Shown here: positions 25,390 to 33,509 of the stretch, piece by piece
Position numbering within the stretch: position 1 is the stretch's first letter
How the letters are laid out: the number at the start of each line of letters is the position of its first letter
NCBI GenBank assembly: GCA_030524745.1
Contig: JAUNGC010000033.1
Location: 1 to 37,198, forward strand
Source of the DNA: Eubacteriales bacterium
GTDB taxonomy: Bacteria; Bacillota; Clostridia; Lachnospirales; Lachnospiraceae
DNA: 37,198 nucleotides
Direction of reading: 5' to 3'
Notes under the pieces: model-generated
What the model was told of the DNA's origin: nothing
The model's input: only the letters and a program-made list of their open reading frames with translations
Database searches by the model: none
Position numbers and translations under genes: made by a program

Positions 25390-26451
25390 ATGTCAGAGGG
25401 AAAGAACGCTGAAACGGCGCTGGGACTTCGGACTTCGGATTATTATTTTGATTTGCCCCAGGAACTGATTGCGCAGGACCCGCTGGCAGAGCGTTCTTCT
25501 TCGCGCCTGCTGCTCTTAAACCGAAAGACCGGAGCCACGGAGCATCATATTTTCAGGGAAGTCATCAATTATCTGGAGCCCGGGGACTGCCTGGTTTTGA
25601 ACAATACGAAGGTCATACCGGCGCGGCTGCTGGGCACGAAAGCGGATACCGGCGCGGCGGTGGAGATTCTTCTTTTAAAGCGCCGGGAAAATGATGTCTG
25701 GGAAACCCTGGTGAAACCGGGAAAAAAACTGCGCACAGGTGCAAAGGTGGTTTTCGGAGACGGAAGGCTGCGGGCGGAAATACTGGATGTGGTGGAGGAA
25801 GGAAACCGGCTGGTGCAGTTTTCCTATGAAGGAATCTGGGAGGAAGTGCTGGATTCTTTAGGAGAAATGCCGCTTCCGCCTTATATCACGCACAAACTTC
25901 AGGATAAAAACCGTTATCAGACTGTATATGCGAAGTACGAAGGTTCCGCTGCGGCGCCTACGGCGGGCCTGCATTTTACAGAAGAACTGCTTGCCGAAGC
26001 GGAGAAAAAGGGCGTCAGTCTGGCATATGTAACCCTTCATGTGGGGCTTGGCACGTTCCGGCCCGTTAAAGTGGACAATGTGCTGGAACATCATATGCAT
26101 TCGGAATATTATCAGGTGACGCAGGAGGCCGCCGATCAAATCAACCGGGCGAAACAGAGCGGACACCGGGTTATCTGCGTGGGAACAACGAGTTGCCGCA
26201 CGGTGGAAAGCGCGGCGGACGAAAACGGACATCTGGAAGCATGCTGTGACAATACGGATATTTTTATTTATCCGGGATATCAATTCAAGGTTCTGGACGG
26301 CCTGATCACGAATTTCCATCTGCCGGAATCCACGCTCGTGATGCTGGTATCGGCGCTGGCGGGACGGGAGCATGTGCTTGCCGCATATGAAGAGGCGATC
26401 CGGGAACGTTACCGGTTTTTCTCCTTTGGGGATGCCATGTTTATCTATTGA
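25390..26451 (+). CDS. queA: S-adenosylmethionine:tRNA ribosyltransferase-isomerase
   Basis: This 353-aa enzyme adds the ribosyl part of AdoMet to preQ1 in tRNA, forming epoxyqueuosine at position 34 of the GUN-anticodon tRNAs. Signatures are [60 protein letters not shown] and HSEYY, and the C-terminal [18 protein letters not shown] 25390 with GGGAGG at 25375-25380 gives the family length; ATG 25369 and the frame from 25330 are rejected. tgt and the other queuosine genes are not in the window. It ends the pheST-led run before a terminator. Confidence 0.96.
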   Translation: MSEGKNAETALGLRTSDYYFDLPQELIAQDPLAERSSSRLLLLNRKTGATEHHIFREVINYLEPGDCLVLNNTKVIPARLLGTKADTGAAVEILLLKRRENDVWETLVKPGKKLRTGAKVVFGDGRLRAEILDVVEEGNRLVQFSYEGIWEEVLDSLGEMPLPPYITHKLQDKNRYQTVYAKYEGSAAAPTAGLHFTEELLAEAEKKGVSLAYVTLHVGLGTFRPVKVDNVLEHHMHSEYYQVTQEAADQINRAKQSGHRVICVGTTSCRTVESAADENGHLEACCDNTDIFIYPGYQFKVLDGLITNFHLPESTLVMLVSALAGREHVLAAYEEAIRERYRFFSFGDAMFIY

Positions 26452-26489
26452 CGCCGGAATATTACATTTGTATGGTATTGTATGGTAAT

Positions 26490-26529
26490 CGGAAGCTGAG
26501 AGCGGACAACTCCCGGCTTCCGTTTTTTC
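26490..26529 (+). terminator. Intrinsic terminator after queA
   Basis: CGGAAGC (26490-26496) pairs with GCTTCCG (26516-26522) and is followed by TTTTTTCT. The loop is 19 nt. It separates the pheST-queA group from the acetyltransferase gene. Confidence 0.8.
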
Positions 26530-26565
26530 TGAAATCGGAGCGGAAGGAAAAAGAGGGTGCCAATC

Positions 26566-26994
26566 ATGATATATACGATAGAAATTCCATCCCCAGGGGA
26601 AGAGGAAGAAATCGACGATGAACTGATGGCCTATAACCTGCAGCAGGTTCCGCCTGCGCAGGAGGAGCCTTTTATCAAAATCTGCCGTTGTGCAAAGGAT
26701 GAAAACGGCGTTTTGCTCGGCGGCATATTGGCGTGCAGCGTATTATGGAATGTGCTGTATGTGGAGACCGTCTGGGTGCGGGAAGACTGCCGGGGAATGC
26801 ATATCGCTTCCGCACTGCTCAACGCGGTGGAAGAAGAAGCGCGGAAATGCGGCTGTTATGTGGCGCAATTGGATACCTTTGATTTTCAGGCGCGAGCATT
26901 CTATGAAAAATGCGGCTATCAGGTTTTCGGGACGCTTGAGGATGTGCCGGAAGGACATGCGCGGTATTATATGTGGAAACGTCTGGATTCGTGA
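26566..26994 (+). CDS. GNAT-family N-acetyltransferase
   Basis: This 142-aa protein has the GNAT core: a central strand LYVETVWV followed by the acetyl-CoA pyrophosphate loop REDCRGMHIASALL (the R/Q-x-x-G-x-G/A pattern, degenerate as RGMHIA), then QLDTFDFQARAFYEKCGYQVFG, a classic motif B region. The substrate cannot be inferred. ATG 26566 is spaced 8 nt from AGAGGG; GTG 26557 is a possible earlier start. The gene stands between the queA terminator and the suf promoter, so it is probably monocistronic. A 10-bp inverted repeat starts within its last codons. Confidence 0.88.
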   Translation: MIYTIEIPSPGEEEEIDDELMAYNLQQVPPAQEEPFIKICRCAKDENGVLLGGILACSVLWNVLYVETVWVREDCRGMHIASALLNAVEEEARKCGCYVAQLDTFDFQARAFYEKCGYQVFGTLEDVPEGHARYYMWKRLDS

Positions 26995-27021
26995 AACTTT
27001 TCTAAAAAATGGGAAGACTAT

Positions 27022-27050
27022 TTGTATTTTCACGAATAATGCATTATAAT
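27022..27050 (+). promoter_or_regulatory. Promoter of the sufCB operon
   Basis: TTGTAT (27022-27027) and a perfect TATAAT (27045-27050) lie 17 bp apart. Transcription would start near 27057. The spacer begins with the right arm of a 10-bp inverted repeat (26987-26996 with 27028-27037), which could be an operator. Confidence 0.78.
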
Positions 27051-27094
27051 GCCATTGTGCGAAAAGGCAATGAAGGAGTTGGAGGTCACTAATT

Positions 27095-27820
27095 ATGCTG
27101 GAACTTTGTAATATTTCCTTTGGCGTGTCCGAGGACAGCCGGCAGAAGGAGATTTTGAAAAATATCAGCCTGAAGCTGGAAGATAACAGATTTACGGTCA
27201 TTACCGGGCCGAACGGAGGCGGCAAATCCACATTGGCCAAGGTGATTGCGGGAATTGAGAAGCCTACGGAAGGAAAGATTTTGTGGGATGGAGAGGATAT
27301 CACCGATTTATCCGTAACGGAGCGGGCAAAGCTGGGAATCAGCTATGCGTTTCAGCAACCGGTGCGCTTTAAAGGGATTACGGTTTTCGACCTGATTCAA
27401 CTGGCCAGCGGTCAGAAGATGTCTGTGGAGGACGCCTGCCATTATCTTTCGGAGGTCGGTCTGTGCGCCCGGGATTATGTGCGCCGTGAAGTGAATGCAA
27501 GTCTTTCCGGCGGTGAGCTCAAAAGGATTGAGATAGCGACGGTGATGGCGCGCAATACGAGAATGACGGTTTTTGACGAACCGGAAGCGGGAATTGATCT
27601 CTGGAGTTTTCAGAAGCTGATTTCCGTGTTCGAGAAGCTGCATGAGACAAATCACGGCTCCATTCTCATCATTTCCCACCAGGAAAGGATTTTGAATATT
27701 GCGGATGAAATCGTTCTGATTGCAGACGGTCAGTTGACTGCCAGCGGAAGCAGGGAAGCAATTCTGCCGCAGATATTGGACAAGTCCGTCAACAGAAGCT
27801 GCAAGGTTATGGGAGGTTGA
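27095..27820 (+). CDS. sufC: SufC-type Fe-S assembly ATPase
   Basis: This 241-aa ABC ATPase has a Walker A ITGPNGGGKSTLAKVIAG (about residues 35-52), Q-loop YAFQQP, ABC signature NASLSGGELKRIEIA and Walker B MTVFDEPEAGID, with a switch His in ILIISHQE. The pattern SGGELKR and DEPEAGID is that of SufC, which powers Fe-S cluster assembly on SufB, rather than of a transporter. GGAGG at 27081-27085 is 9 nt before the ATG. The partner sufB-like gene follows 4 nt after the stop. No sufS, sufU or sufD is nearby. Confidence 0.9.
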   Translation: MLELCNISFGVSEDSRQKEILKNISLKLEDNRFTVITGPNGGGKSTLAKVIAGIEKPTEGKILWDGEDITDLSVTERAKLGISYAFQQPVRFKGITVFDLIQLASGQKMSVEDACHYLSEVGLCARDYVRREVNASLSGGELKRIEIATVMARNTRMTVFDEPEAGIDLWSFQKLISVFEKLHETNHGSILIISHQERILNIADEIVLIADGQLTASGSREAILPQILDKSVNRSCKVMGG

Positions 27821-27824
27821 GAAA

Positions 27825-28742
27825 ATGGATCAGATTACCCAGCATATTCTGGAAGAAGTGGCGGGACTTCATGCGATTCCCGAGGGCGCTTATAATATCA
27901 GGGAAAACGGCAAAAGCATCGGAAGAAGTTCCACGGATGAAATAGAAATCGGGACCAGGGAAGACGGTAAGGGACTTGTGGTGAAAATCAAGGCCGGAAC
28001 GAAGAATAAGAGCGTGCATATTCCGGTAGTCATCAGCCAGTCCGGATTGACGGAAGTGGTTTATAATGATTTTTATATCGGCGAAGACGCGGATGTGACG
28101 ATTATCGCCGGCTGCGGCATTCACAATGCCGGAAATGACGCCAGCAAACACGATGGGATTCACAGCTTTTTTGTCGGAAAAAATGCAAAGGTGAAATATG
28201 TGGAAAAGCATTACGGCTCCGGAGACGGAAACGGCGAGCGCATTATGAATCCGGAAACCATTGTGGAGATGGAAGAAAACAGCTACATGGAAATGGACAC
28301 GGTACAGATCAAAGGCGTGGATTCCACAATCCGCAAAACGAATGCGAAGCTGAAGGACGGCGCGAAACTGGTAGTCATGGAAAGGCTCATGACGCACGGA
28401 AAGCAGCATGCGGAAAGCTATTTTGACGTATACTGCAATGGAGCGGACAGCGGCGCCAACGTGGTTTCCCGTTCCGTGGCAAAGGAAGATTCTTATCAGA
28501 AATTCTGTTCCCGACTGATCGGCAACGCGGCCTGCAGCGGTCATACGGAGTGCGATGCAATCATTATGGATAATGCAAAGATCAGCGCAGTTCCGGAACT
28601 GGAAGCAAATCATCCGGACGCGGCGCTGATTCATGAGGCTGCGATCGGTAAAATTGCGGGAGAACAGATTGTTAAGCTGATGACGCTGGGGCTTTCGGAA
28701 GAGGAAGCGGAAGAAAAGATCGTGGAAGGATTTCTGCGTTGA
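27825..28742 (+). CDS. sufB: SufB/SufD-family Fe-S scaffold protein
   Basis: This 305-aa protein carries the right-handed beta-helix core of SufB/SufD (about 70-260) and the SufC-binding C-terminal helices. TECDAIIMDN holds the conserved Cys, and LIHEAAIGKI holds His and Glu; in E. coli equivalents of these are split between SufB (Cys405, Glu434) and SufD (His360). A single protein with all of them could act as a homodimeric scaffold. The chain is much shorter than E. coli SufB (about 495 aa), lacking the N-terminal part. This matches two-gene SmsCB/minimal Suf systems of anaerobes. The gene name is by family only. Confidence 0.85.
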   Translation: MDQITQHILEEVAGLHAIPEGAYNIRENGKSIGRSSTDEIEIGTREDGKGLVVKIKAGTKNKSVHIPVVISQSGLTEVVYNDFYIGEDADVTIIAGCGIHNAGNDASKHDGIHSFFVGKNAKVKYVEKHYGSGDGNGERIMNPETIVEMEENSYMEMDTVQIKGVDSTIRKTNAKLKDGAKLVVMERLMTHGKQHAESYFDVYCNGADSGANVVSRSVAKEDSYQKFCSRLIGNAACSGHTECDAIIMDNAKISAVPELEANHPDAALIHEAAIGKIAGEQIVKLMTLGLSEEEAEEKIVEGFLR

Positions 28743-28767
28743 TTTTTTTGAGGCAGAAGGGAAAAGG

Positions 28768-29604
28768 ATGAAACATTACGCATATGAAATAGAGAGAATA
28801 CCGTTGACCGGATTGCCTAACACGCGGGATTTGGGCGGAATGCCCACGGCGGACGGAAGAACGATCCGGTCGGGGAAGCTGCTGCGCAGCGGAGATCTGC
28901 ATGAATTGACAGAGGCGGATGGTCAGATGCTGCGGGAGAAATACTTTCTGAAAAAAGTCATAGATTTCCGTACAAGCGAGGAATGCAGGGAGAGGCCGGA
29001 TCAGCCGGTTGACGGCGTCGCCTATCTTCATCTCCCGATACTGGACGAACAGGCGCTTGGAATCACCAGAGAAAAGGAATCGGACCAAAATGTGATAAAC
29101 AGCGTGCTTATGGGCGTGCTTAAAAGCGGATCGGATCCCGGAAAAGCCGCAGAGGACTATATGAAGCGGATGTACGCCAGTTTTTTGCAGAGTACGTTTG
29201 CCAGACAGCAATACCGGCGCTTTTTTATGGAACTGCTTACCGGAAGCGACGGAAGCATTCTCTGGCATTGTACGGCCGGCAAGGACAGAGCCGGTTTGGG
29301 AACCATGCTGCTTCTGTATGCGCTGGGTGTGGATCGGGAACTCATTCTGATGGACTATATGAAGGTGAATGAATACAGCGGACCTGTTGTGGAGAGACAA
29401 AGCAGACTGGCCGTGGAGAGCACCGGGCAGAAGGCGGCCGGAGAAGTGGTGAGGAAGCTGTTTTCGGTGGAACCGTCCTATCTGGAAGCCGTCTATGAGG
29501 AAATCGACCGCGATTTCGGGTCCATGGATGATTTTTTGAGAAACGAAATGGGCTTGGACGCAGAAAAACGGCGGATTTTGCAGGATTTGTATTTGAATGA
29601 ATAA
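28768..29604 (+). CDS. Tyrosine-protein phosphatase-like protein
   Basis: This 278-aa protein matches the Y_phosphatase3/tyrosine-serine phosphatase group. The N-terminal LPNTRDLGG and IRSGKLLRSGDL are typical of this group. The catalytic P-loop is HCTAGKDRAG (C-x5-R, Cys168 and Arg174), and the GKDR signature supports this family. No signal peptide is seen, so it is cytoplasmic. AGAAGGG precedes the ATG, and the gene lies 25 nt after sufB, so it is probably transcribed with sufCB. The substrate (phosphotyrosine, phosphoinositide or other) is unknown. Confidence 0.88.
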   Translation: MKHYAYEIERIPLTGLPNTRDLGGMPTADGRTIRSGKLLRSGDLHELTEADGQMLREKYFLKKVIDFRTSEECRERPDQPVDGVAYLHLPILDEQALGITREKESDQNVINSVLMGVLKSGSDPGKAAEDYMKRMYASFLQSTFARQQYRRFFMELLTGSDGSILWHCTAGKDRAGLGTMLLLYALGVDRELILMDYMKVNEYSGPVVERQSRLAVESTGQKAAGEVVRKLFSVEPSYLEAVYEEIDRDFGSMDDFLRNEMGLDAEKRRILQDLYLNE

Positions 29605-29660
29605 AAGAAACTCTTTTTTGCAGGAAAATTGGAAGGACGCTGTTATTTTTCGGTTAAAGA

Positions 29661-29691
29661 ATGGAGCCGCCGCAGGGCAGGCTCCATTTTT
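29661..29691 (+). terminator. Intrinsic terminator after the phosphatase gene
   Basis: ATGGAGCC (29661-29668) pairs with GGCTCCAT (29680-29687) and leads into TTTTT. Read from the other strand it has a weaker U-rich tail, so it may also serve the convergent lipoprotein gene. Confidence 0.85.
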
Positions 29692-29698
29692 GGCGTGA

Positions 29699-30226
29699 TT
29701 ATTCTGTTGCAGATTCGGTCATGACAGGCTCTTCTCCGCCGTTCCAGTCAGGCTCGTCTGATTCCGGCACGATGATGACATTCTCATCTTCCGGGTAACG
29801 TCCCTGCAGAAGAATGGCGATATAATTGACACGTTTCATGGCTCTGGAATAGTTTTCATTCGCGGCATCCCCAATGGCATCGTCATAACTGCCGTCGGCA
29901 TAAGCTTCATGATACAGAGCGCTCGCTTCCGCCATATATTCCGCCGCTTCATCGGCGATCTCTTCAATGTTTTCAAATGGATCCGGCGCTTCAATGGCGG
30001 CCAGTTCATCGAAAAGAGACGACATCGTGTCCAGTTGGGAGAGCATATCTTCCACCGCAGACTCAGAATCCGGATCAATATTTTCCAGAACATTCACCGC
30101 AGCGGATAAAGAAGCATAAAAGTCATCCATTTCATCATGGAAAACATCAAGATCCTGATTGCCGCCGCAACCGGACAGAAGAAGCAGGCAGATTCCCAGA
30201 ATCAATACCTGTATTTTAGTTTGCAA
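29699..30226 (-). CDS. Small lipoprotein, helical, function unknown
   Basis: This 175-aa protein starts with a lipoprotein signal peptide: a short basic start, a hydrophobic run ILGICLLLL, and the lipobox LSGC with Cys20 as the lipidated residue. The mature part is acidic and helical, with DEMDDFYASL and many Glu/Asp, ending in a flexible acidic tail. The only start that gives this signal peptide is TTG 30226, with GGAGGGG 6 to 7 nt upstream on the reverse strand. The frame upstream (to 30286) reads implausibly. No known domain is recognised. It probably sits on the outer face of the membrane. Confidence 0.8.
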   Translation of the reverse strand: MQTKIQVLILGICLLLLSGCGGNQDLDVFHDEMDDFYASLSAAVNVLENIDPDSESAVEDMLSQLDTMSSLFDELAAIEAPDPFENIEEIADEAAEYMAEASALYHEAYADGSYDDAIGDAANENYSRAMKRVNYIAILLQGRYPEDENVIIVPESDEPDWNGGEEPVMTESATE

Positions 30227-30327
30227 AAAAATCCCCTCCAATCGTCTATTACCCTCAAATCTACCACAATACGACGGGAAAAGCAAGAAAAAGCGGGAAA
30301 TTGGTCATATATGCTTCTTTCTTTTTT

Positions 30328-30356
30328 TTGATTTCCATGATAGAATACTTTAGAAT
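30328..30356 (+). promoter_or_regulatory. Promoter of metH
   Basis: TTGATT (30328-30333) and TAGAAT (30351-30356) are 17 bp apart. A start near 30363 gives a leader of only about 24 nt, so no SAM or cobalamin riboswitch can lie downstream of it. Confidence 0.65.
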
Positions 30357-30386
30357 AGCCTCGAAATATGAAACGGAAGTGAAAAA

Positions 30387-32993
30387 ATGACGAAAGAACA
30401 GTTCAGACGGCTGGCGGAGAACAAGCTGCTGTTTCTGGACGGAGCCACCGGTTCCAATCTGCAGAAAGCGGGTATGCCGACGGGGGTCTGTCCGGAATTG
30501 TGGATTACGCAGCATCCGGATCTGTTAATAGAACTCCAGCGCTCCTATGTGGAAGCCGGAACCAATATTGTATATGCGCCGACTTTTACGGCGAACAGGA
30601 TCAAGTTAAAGGAATTTGACCTGGAGGACAGGATACAGGAATTAAATCATACGCTGGTCGCCATTTCAAAGGAAGCGGTCGGGGATCGCGCGCTGGTCGC
30701 CGGAGATCTGACGATGACAGGGGAACAGCTTGCGCCGATCGGGAGACTGGATTTTGAGGAACTGATCGGGATTTATAAGGAGCAGATTGCTTATCTGGCG
30801 GAAGCGGGCGTGGATCTTTTGGTTGTGGAAACGATGATGAGCCTGCAGGAATCCAGAGCGGCTTTGATTGCGGCTAAGGAACTCTGTCCGGATCTGCCGG
30901 TCATGGTCACCATGACGTTTGAAGCGGACGGGAGAAGCCTTTTCGGAACGGATGCCCAAACGGCGGCGATTGTTTTAGAAAGTCTCGGCGCCGATGCGGT
31001 GGGGGCCAATTGCTCTACAGGACCGGATCAGATGGCGGAGGTCATCCGGCAGATGGCGGAAGTGGTGAAAGTGCCGGTCATTGCAAAGCCGAATGCGGGA
31101 CTTCCCGCTCTGGATGCAGACGGCCAGACTGTATATAATATGGGTCCGGAGGAATTCGGACAGGATATGAGACTGCTTTGGGAAGCGGGGGCCGGCATTT
31201 TGGGCGGTTGTTGCGGAACGACGCCCAGGCACATAAAAGCCATGACGGAAAGCCTGAACGGAAAAAGTCCGGTGCAAAGAGCGCCTTCGGGAAAAAGCTA
31301 TCTGACTTCGGAGCGCGCCACGGTCGCTTTTGGTCTGGAAGATCCTTTCCTGATCGTCGGAGAGCGGATCAATCCTACCGGCAAGAAAAAGCTGCAGGAG
31401 CAGTTGCGGGAAGGCAATTTCGAGATGGTAACGCGGTTTGCCGAAGAGCAGGAAAGCCGCGGAGCCGCCATTCTGGATGTGAATATGGGGATGAGCGGCA
31501 TCGACGAGAAGGCGATGATGCTGCAGGCGCTGGAAGAGATCGCGGGAGTGACAAGCCTTCCGCTGTCCATCGATTCCAGTCATGTGGATGTCATCGAAGC
31601 GGCGCTTCGACGGTACCCCGGCAGGGCGCTGATCAATTCCATTTCCCTGGAAACGGAAAAATTTGAAAAGCTGCTCCCGATTGCAAAAAAATATGGGGCC
31701 ATGTTCATTCTGCTGCCCTTATCCGATAAAGGACTTCCGGAAAATCTGGAAGAAAAGATTTCTATTATTGAAAAGATCAAAGCCCGGGCGCTGGAACTGG
31801 GCATGAAAAAAAATGATATCATTGTGGACGGCCTGGTGGCTACCGTAGGCGCGAATAAGAACGCGGCGCTGGAAACGCTGGAGACGATCCGCTACTGTAA
31901 GAAAAACGGACTGGCCACCACATGCGGTCTGTCGAACATTTCCTTCGGCCTGCCGGAGAGAAGCAATGTAAACACTGCCTTTTTGACGATGGCGATTTCT
32001 GCGGGACTGACGATGGCGATATCCAATCCCAGTCAGGATCTGTTGGTTGCCGCCGCGTTTGCTTCCGATCTTCTTCTGAATAAAGAAGAGAGCGATATCC
32101 GCTACATCAACTTTGCGGGCGAGATGAAGGAACGCAGAGAACAGGAAGCGGAGGCAAAAGAAGCGGCGCTGCGGCAAAAGCTTCTGACACAGGCCGGGGC
32201 AGAATTTGCGAATGTGACGTCCGGTCAGCCGGATCATGCGAGTCCTGTTCAGGATCAGGCCGGGAGCAAAGCGGCACAGACCGCAGGGGGTCCGTCCGGA
32301 CAGCCCGGGATGAGCAAAAGCGCCGGGAATCCTGCAGCCAGACAGGATGCGGCAAAGGATGCCGCCACGGCGGTGAAAACGGCTGTGATGAAAGGAAACC
32401 GCAAAGCGGTGGAAAAACTCACAAAGGAAGCGCTGGCGGCAGGAGTGCAGGCCCCGGAACTTTTAAACGATTATCTTCTTCCGGCGATCAACGAAGTGGG
32501 AGAATTGTTTGATAAAGGCAAATATTTTCTGCCGCAATTGATTTCCAGCGCAGAGACGATGAAGCTGTCTATCGCCGTTTTGGAACCGCTGCTTTTGGAT
32601 GCGGATCAGAATAAACAGATGCCGGTCGTGGTGATTGCGACGGTGGCCGGAGATATTCATGATATCGGCAAAAATCTGGTGGCGCTGATGCTGAAAAATT
32701 ACGGTTTTCAGGTCATTGATCTGGGAAAGGATGTGCCCAGAGAAAGGATCATAGAAGAAGCGAAGAAAAGCGGCGCGCAGATCATTGCTCTTTCGGCGCT
32801 GATGACGACGACGATGCAGGAGATGAAGCATGTCATTGAATATGCGAAAGAACAGGGTGTGACGGCGAAAATCATGATCGGCGGCGCCGTCATCACCCAG
32901 GAATATGCGGATGAGATTCATGCGGACGGCTATTCCAAGGACGCTGCGGACGCTGTGAAACTGGCAAAACGGCTTCTTGACATACAGGACTGA
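30387..32993 (+). CDS. metH: Cobalamin-dependent methionine synthase, short form
   Basis: This 868-aa enzyme transfers a methyl group from methyltetrahydrofolate through cobalamin to homocysteine. The homocysteine domain (about 1-290) has zinc-ligand Cys in GANCSTGPDQM and GGCCGTTPRHI. The pterin domain (about 315-570) starts FLIVGERINPTGKK and has LSIDSS. A four-helix cap (about 665-745) precedes the cobalamin domain (about 748-868), with the His ligand in GDIHDIGKN. The AdoMet reactivation domain of E. coli MetH is absent, as in many Clostridia, so a separate reactivase is expected. A low-complexity linker (about 606-662), rich in Ala, Gly and Gln, is an unusual insertion. The ATG follows a weak ribosome site. 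Confidence 0.95.
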   Translation: MTKEQFRRLAENKLLFLDGATGSNLQKAGMPTGVCPELWITQHPDLLIELQRSYVEAGTNIVYAPTFTANRIKLKEFDLEDRIQELNHTLVAISKEAVGDRALVAGDLTMTGEQLAPIGRLDFEELIGIYKEQIAYLAEAGVDLLVVETMMSLQESRAALIAAKELCPDLPVMVTMTFEADGRSLFGTDAQTAAIVLESLGADAVGANCSTGPDQMAEVIRQMAEVVKVPVIAKPNAGLPALDADGQTVYNMGPEEFGQDMRLLWEAGAGILGGCCGTTPRHIKAMTESLNGKSPVQRAPSGKSYLTSERATVAFGLEDPFLIVGERINPTGKKKLQEQLREGNFEMVTRFAEEQESRGAAILDVNMGMSGIDEKAMMLQALEEIAGVTSLPLSIDSSHVDVIEAALRRYPGRALINSISLETEKFEKLLPIAKKYGAMFILLPLSDKGLPENLEEKISIIEKIKARALELGMKKNDIIVDGLVATVGANKNAALETLETIRYCKKNGLATTCGLSNISFGLPERSNVNTAFLTMAISAGLTMAISNPSQDLLVAAAFASDLLLNKEESDIRYINFAGEMKERREQEAEAKEAALRQKLLTQAGAEFANVTSGQPDHASPVQDQAGSKAAQTAGGPSGQPGMSKSAGNPAARQDAAKDAATAVKTAVMKGNRKAVEKLTKEALAAGVQAPELLNDYLLPAINEVGELFDKGKYFLPQLISSAETMKLSIAVLEPLLLDADQNKQMPVVVIATVAGDIHDIGKNLVALMLKNYGFQVIDLGKDVPRERIIEEAKKSGAQIIALSALMTTTMQEMKHVIEYAKEQGVTAKIMIGGAVITQEYADEIHADGYSKDAADAVKLAKRLLDIQD

Positions 32994-33012
32994 AGGAAAG
33001 GAGACGACCGGA

Positions 33013-33435
33013 ATGCAGGACAATCAGGGTGTGATACAGTTGTTGGAAAAAATGGCGGCAGACAATGAAGCGCAGAACCGATATTTGAGGAAACAGCTTT
33101 TTTTTACCAGAATCTTTTCGGTAGCCTGCTGTGTGCTGACGATCGCGCTGTTGGCAGTGCTTTTGCGGGTGGTTCCGCCGCTTTTGGGGACGCTGGATCA
33201 GGCGGTGGAGGCCCTGGAACAGGCGTCTGAGACTATGGAGCTGGTGGACGATACGCTGACGGATATTCAGGGACTGTTTGAAGAAGACGGGCTGGTGGGC
33301 CAAAGCGGCGAAGCGCTGGCGCAGGCGACGCAGAAAATCAGCGAGATGGATATTGAAAGTTTAAACGCCGCCATCAAAAACCTGGGAGATGTAGTGGAAC
33401 CGTTGGCGGAGTTTTTCGGTAAATTTAAAAGATAA
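33013..33435 (+). CDS. Small single-span membrane protein with helical tail
   Basis: This 140-aa protein has a short cytoplasmic N-terminus, one membrane segment (about residues 33-57: IFSVACCVLTIALLAVLL) and an outward helical tail with heptad-like Leu/Ala spacing (TLDQAVEALEQASETMELVDDTLTD and further). No domain is recognised. The pattern resembles small coiled-coil membrane proteins of unknown role. ATG 33013 is served by AAGGAAAGGAG; the frame back to 32977 lies in metH. It directly follows metH, so it is likely co-transcribed with it, but a functional link is not evident. Confidence 0.75.
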   Translation: MQDNQGVIQLLEKMAADNEAQNRYLRKQLFFTRIFSVACCVLTIALLAVLLRVVPPLLGTLDQAVEALEQASETMELVDDTLTDIQGLFEEDGLVGQSGEALAQATQKISEMDIESLNAAIKNLGDVVEPLAEFFGKFKR

Positions 33436-33509
33436 GGATAGAAAGTCATATCAGCGGGAACATCGGCCGGTGACAGCCGTATTCCGCAATAAAAGGAGGA
33501 AGATAGAAC

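Noticed and set aside
30227-30386. Possible SAM or cobalamin riboswitch before metH
   Set aside because: The gap is about 160 nt, and the best promoter leaves a leader of only some 24 nt. No S-box or B12-box core was seen.
33436-33509. T-box or leader peptide before ilvB
   Set aside because: Only 74 nt, no GGTACCGCG-type core and no run of Leu, Val or Ile codons.
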